Positions 4,383 to 5,034 of a stretch of 5,034 bases of DNA are shown piece after piece. The notes beneath the pieces are model-generated. The model searched no databases and had not been told where the DNA came from. It saw only the letters and a list, made by a program, of their open reading frames with translations. The translations under genes and the position numbers were made by a program. The DNA is taken from positions 1 to 5,034 of the forward strand of contig JAJYMR010000048.1 in the NCBI GenBank assembly GCA_021786815.1, read 5' to 3'. Within the stretch, counting starts at the first letter, position 1, and each line of letters begins with the position of its first letter. Source of the DNA: Deltaproteobacteria bacterium. GTDB taxonomy: Bacteria > Desulfobacterota > Binatia > Binatales > Binataceae.

Positions 4383-5034
4383 GTGACTAACGGGGACGAG
4401 ACTGAGAAGATAGGCCTCAAACCGATTCTCATCTATTCCCAGGCGCAGACCGGTCTCAACCTCTGCGCAACGTTGATCGCCCTTCACCTGCTCTACTTTT
4501 ATACCGACCGGCGAGGACTCTCTCCAGCACTGGCCGGCCTGGCCTTTTTCATCGCGCTGGTCCTGGACGCGATGACCGATCCGGTGGTCGGCAACATTTC
4601 GGACCGCGCCCGGTTCCGCTCGGGGCGAAGACGGCCGTTTTTCCTCGCCGCGATACCGATGGCGCTCGGCTACTTCCTGCTGTTCTCGCCGCCCGCCGAT
4701 CTCAGGCACGGGCTGTTCGCGTGGTTTCTCGGGTTTTACTTCCTGATGCTCTCGTCGAGGAAGCTCTACGAGACCGCGTACGGCGCGCTGATGCCGGAGC
4801 TTACGCTCGATTATGACGAACGGACCAGGCTTTCGACCTTTCGGCAATTGTTCGGAACCGGCGGCGACATAAGCGGCGCGTTGCTGCCGTTCGCCGCGAC
4901 CTGGTTCTTCGCGCGCGGGACGGACTTCAGGGTAACGGGCGCGGTGTGCGCGATCGTGGTCGCGGGCGGAGCGCTCACGGTGTTCTCCGGCGTGCGCGAG
5001 CGCCCGGAATTCTCGTCGCGGGAGCGCTCGGGAT
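4383..5034 (+). CDS. MFS transporter, GPH/MelB-like (5' part, runs off the window)
   Basis: The first 217 codons of an inner-membrane transporter, about half of the usual 430-480 residues, are open to the window edge. Hydrophobic segments lie at about 26-41, 49-70, 86-103, 110-126, 158-178 and 184-203, the expected first six helices. The loop between helices 2 and 3 carries DAMTDPVVGNISDR (62-75) and GRRRPF (81-86), which match the cation-symporter motif of the glycoside-pentoside-hexuronide (MelB) branch. PELTLDYDERTRLSTFRQ (138-155) in the loop after helix 4 is also typical. The substrate is unknown; GPH-like members outside sugar transport are common. The start is taken as the GTG at 4383, because an in-frame TAG at 4368-4370 blocks extension and the next ATG (codon 64) would remove the first helix. 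No clear ribosome binding site precedes it. It is divergent from the lipoprotein gene. Confidence 0.88.
   Translation, partial: MTNGDETEKIGLKPILIYSQAQTGLNLCATLIALHLLYFYTDRRGLSPALAGLAFFIALVLDAMTDPVVGNISDRARFRSGRRRPFFLAAIPMALGYFLLFSPPADLRHGLFAWFLGFYFLMLSSRKLYETAYGALMPELTLDYDERTRLSTFRQLFGTGGDISGALLPFAATWFFARGTDFRVTGAVCAIVVAGGALTVFSGVRERPEFSSRERSG

Noticed and set aside
4314..4847. A 177-residue minus-strand open frame over the transporter and divergent promoter region
   Set aside because: Highly charged, low-complexity composition and antisense to clear MFS helices and motifs. It is a shadow frame.
1..5034. CRISPR array, insertion sequence, tRNA or rRNA
   Set aside because: No regularly spaced direct repeats, no transposase frame, and no tRNA-like cloverleaf with a T-loop or anticodon arm. 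The only inverted repeats are those listed.

Overview
This 5,034-base window comes from a GC-rich bacterial chromosome. The lipoprotein signal peptide and the gene types fit a Gram-negative-type soil or environmental organism. The mix of a ferritin-like diiron protein, a NylA-like amidase and a GPH-type transporter recalls deltaproteobacterial or Binatota-like genomes, but that lineage is only an impression and no marker gene here proves it.

Layout, left to right. Positions 1-132 hold no gene I can support, only a strong hairpin terminator (69-105). Positions 133-1578 (minus) encode a complete amidase-signature hydrolase. Positions 1579-1778 hold its ribosome binding site, two inverted repeats and a second, very similar terminator (1723-1754). 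Positions 1779-2774 (minus) encode a 331-residue ferritin-like protein with a full set of six diiron ligands. It follows a TetR-family regulator (2809-3423, minus) after only 34 bp, so the two probably form one operon that ends at the 1723-1754 terminator. Upstream of the regulator are a -35/-10 promoter, a perfect 7-bp-arm inverted repeat (3481-3500) and a degenerate second copy of it overlapping the -35 box. Next comes a roughly 96-bp multi-branched palindromic element (3511-3606), then an unrecognised proline-rich lipoprotein gene (3631-4284, minus). A 98-bp divergent intergenic region separates it from the 5' part of a GPH/MelB-like MFS transporter (4383 to the window edge, plus).

How the genes may work together: the clearest functional unit is the TetR-diiron pair. 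A small-molecule-responsive repressor probably controls itself and a ferritin-like oxidase or oxygenase of unknown substrate. The amidase has its own ribosome binding site and lies beyond a strong terminator, so it looks like a separate transcription unit. The lipoprotein and transporter are divergently transcribed and may share control, but nothing in the sequence proves this. I see no mobile-element genes, CRISPR array, tRNA or rRNA. No complete novel multi-gene system is evident. The best candidates for new biology are the uncharacterised diiron protein with its operator pair and the structured intergenic element.
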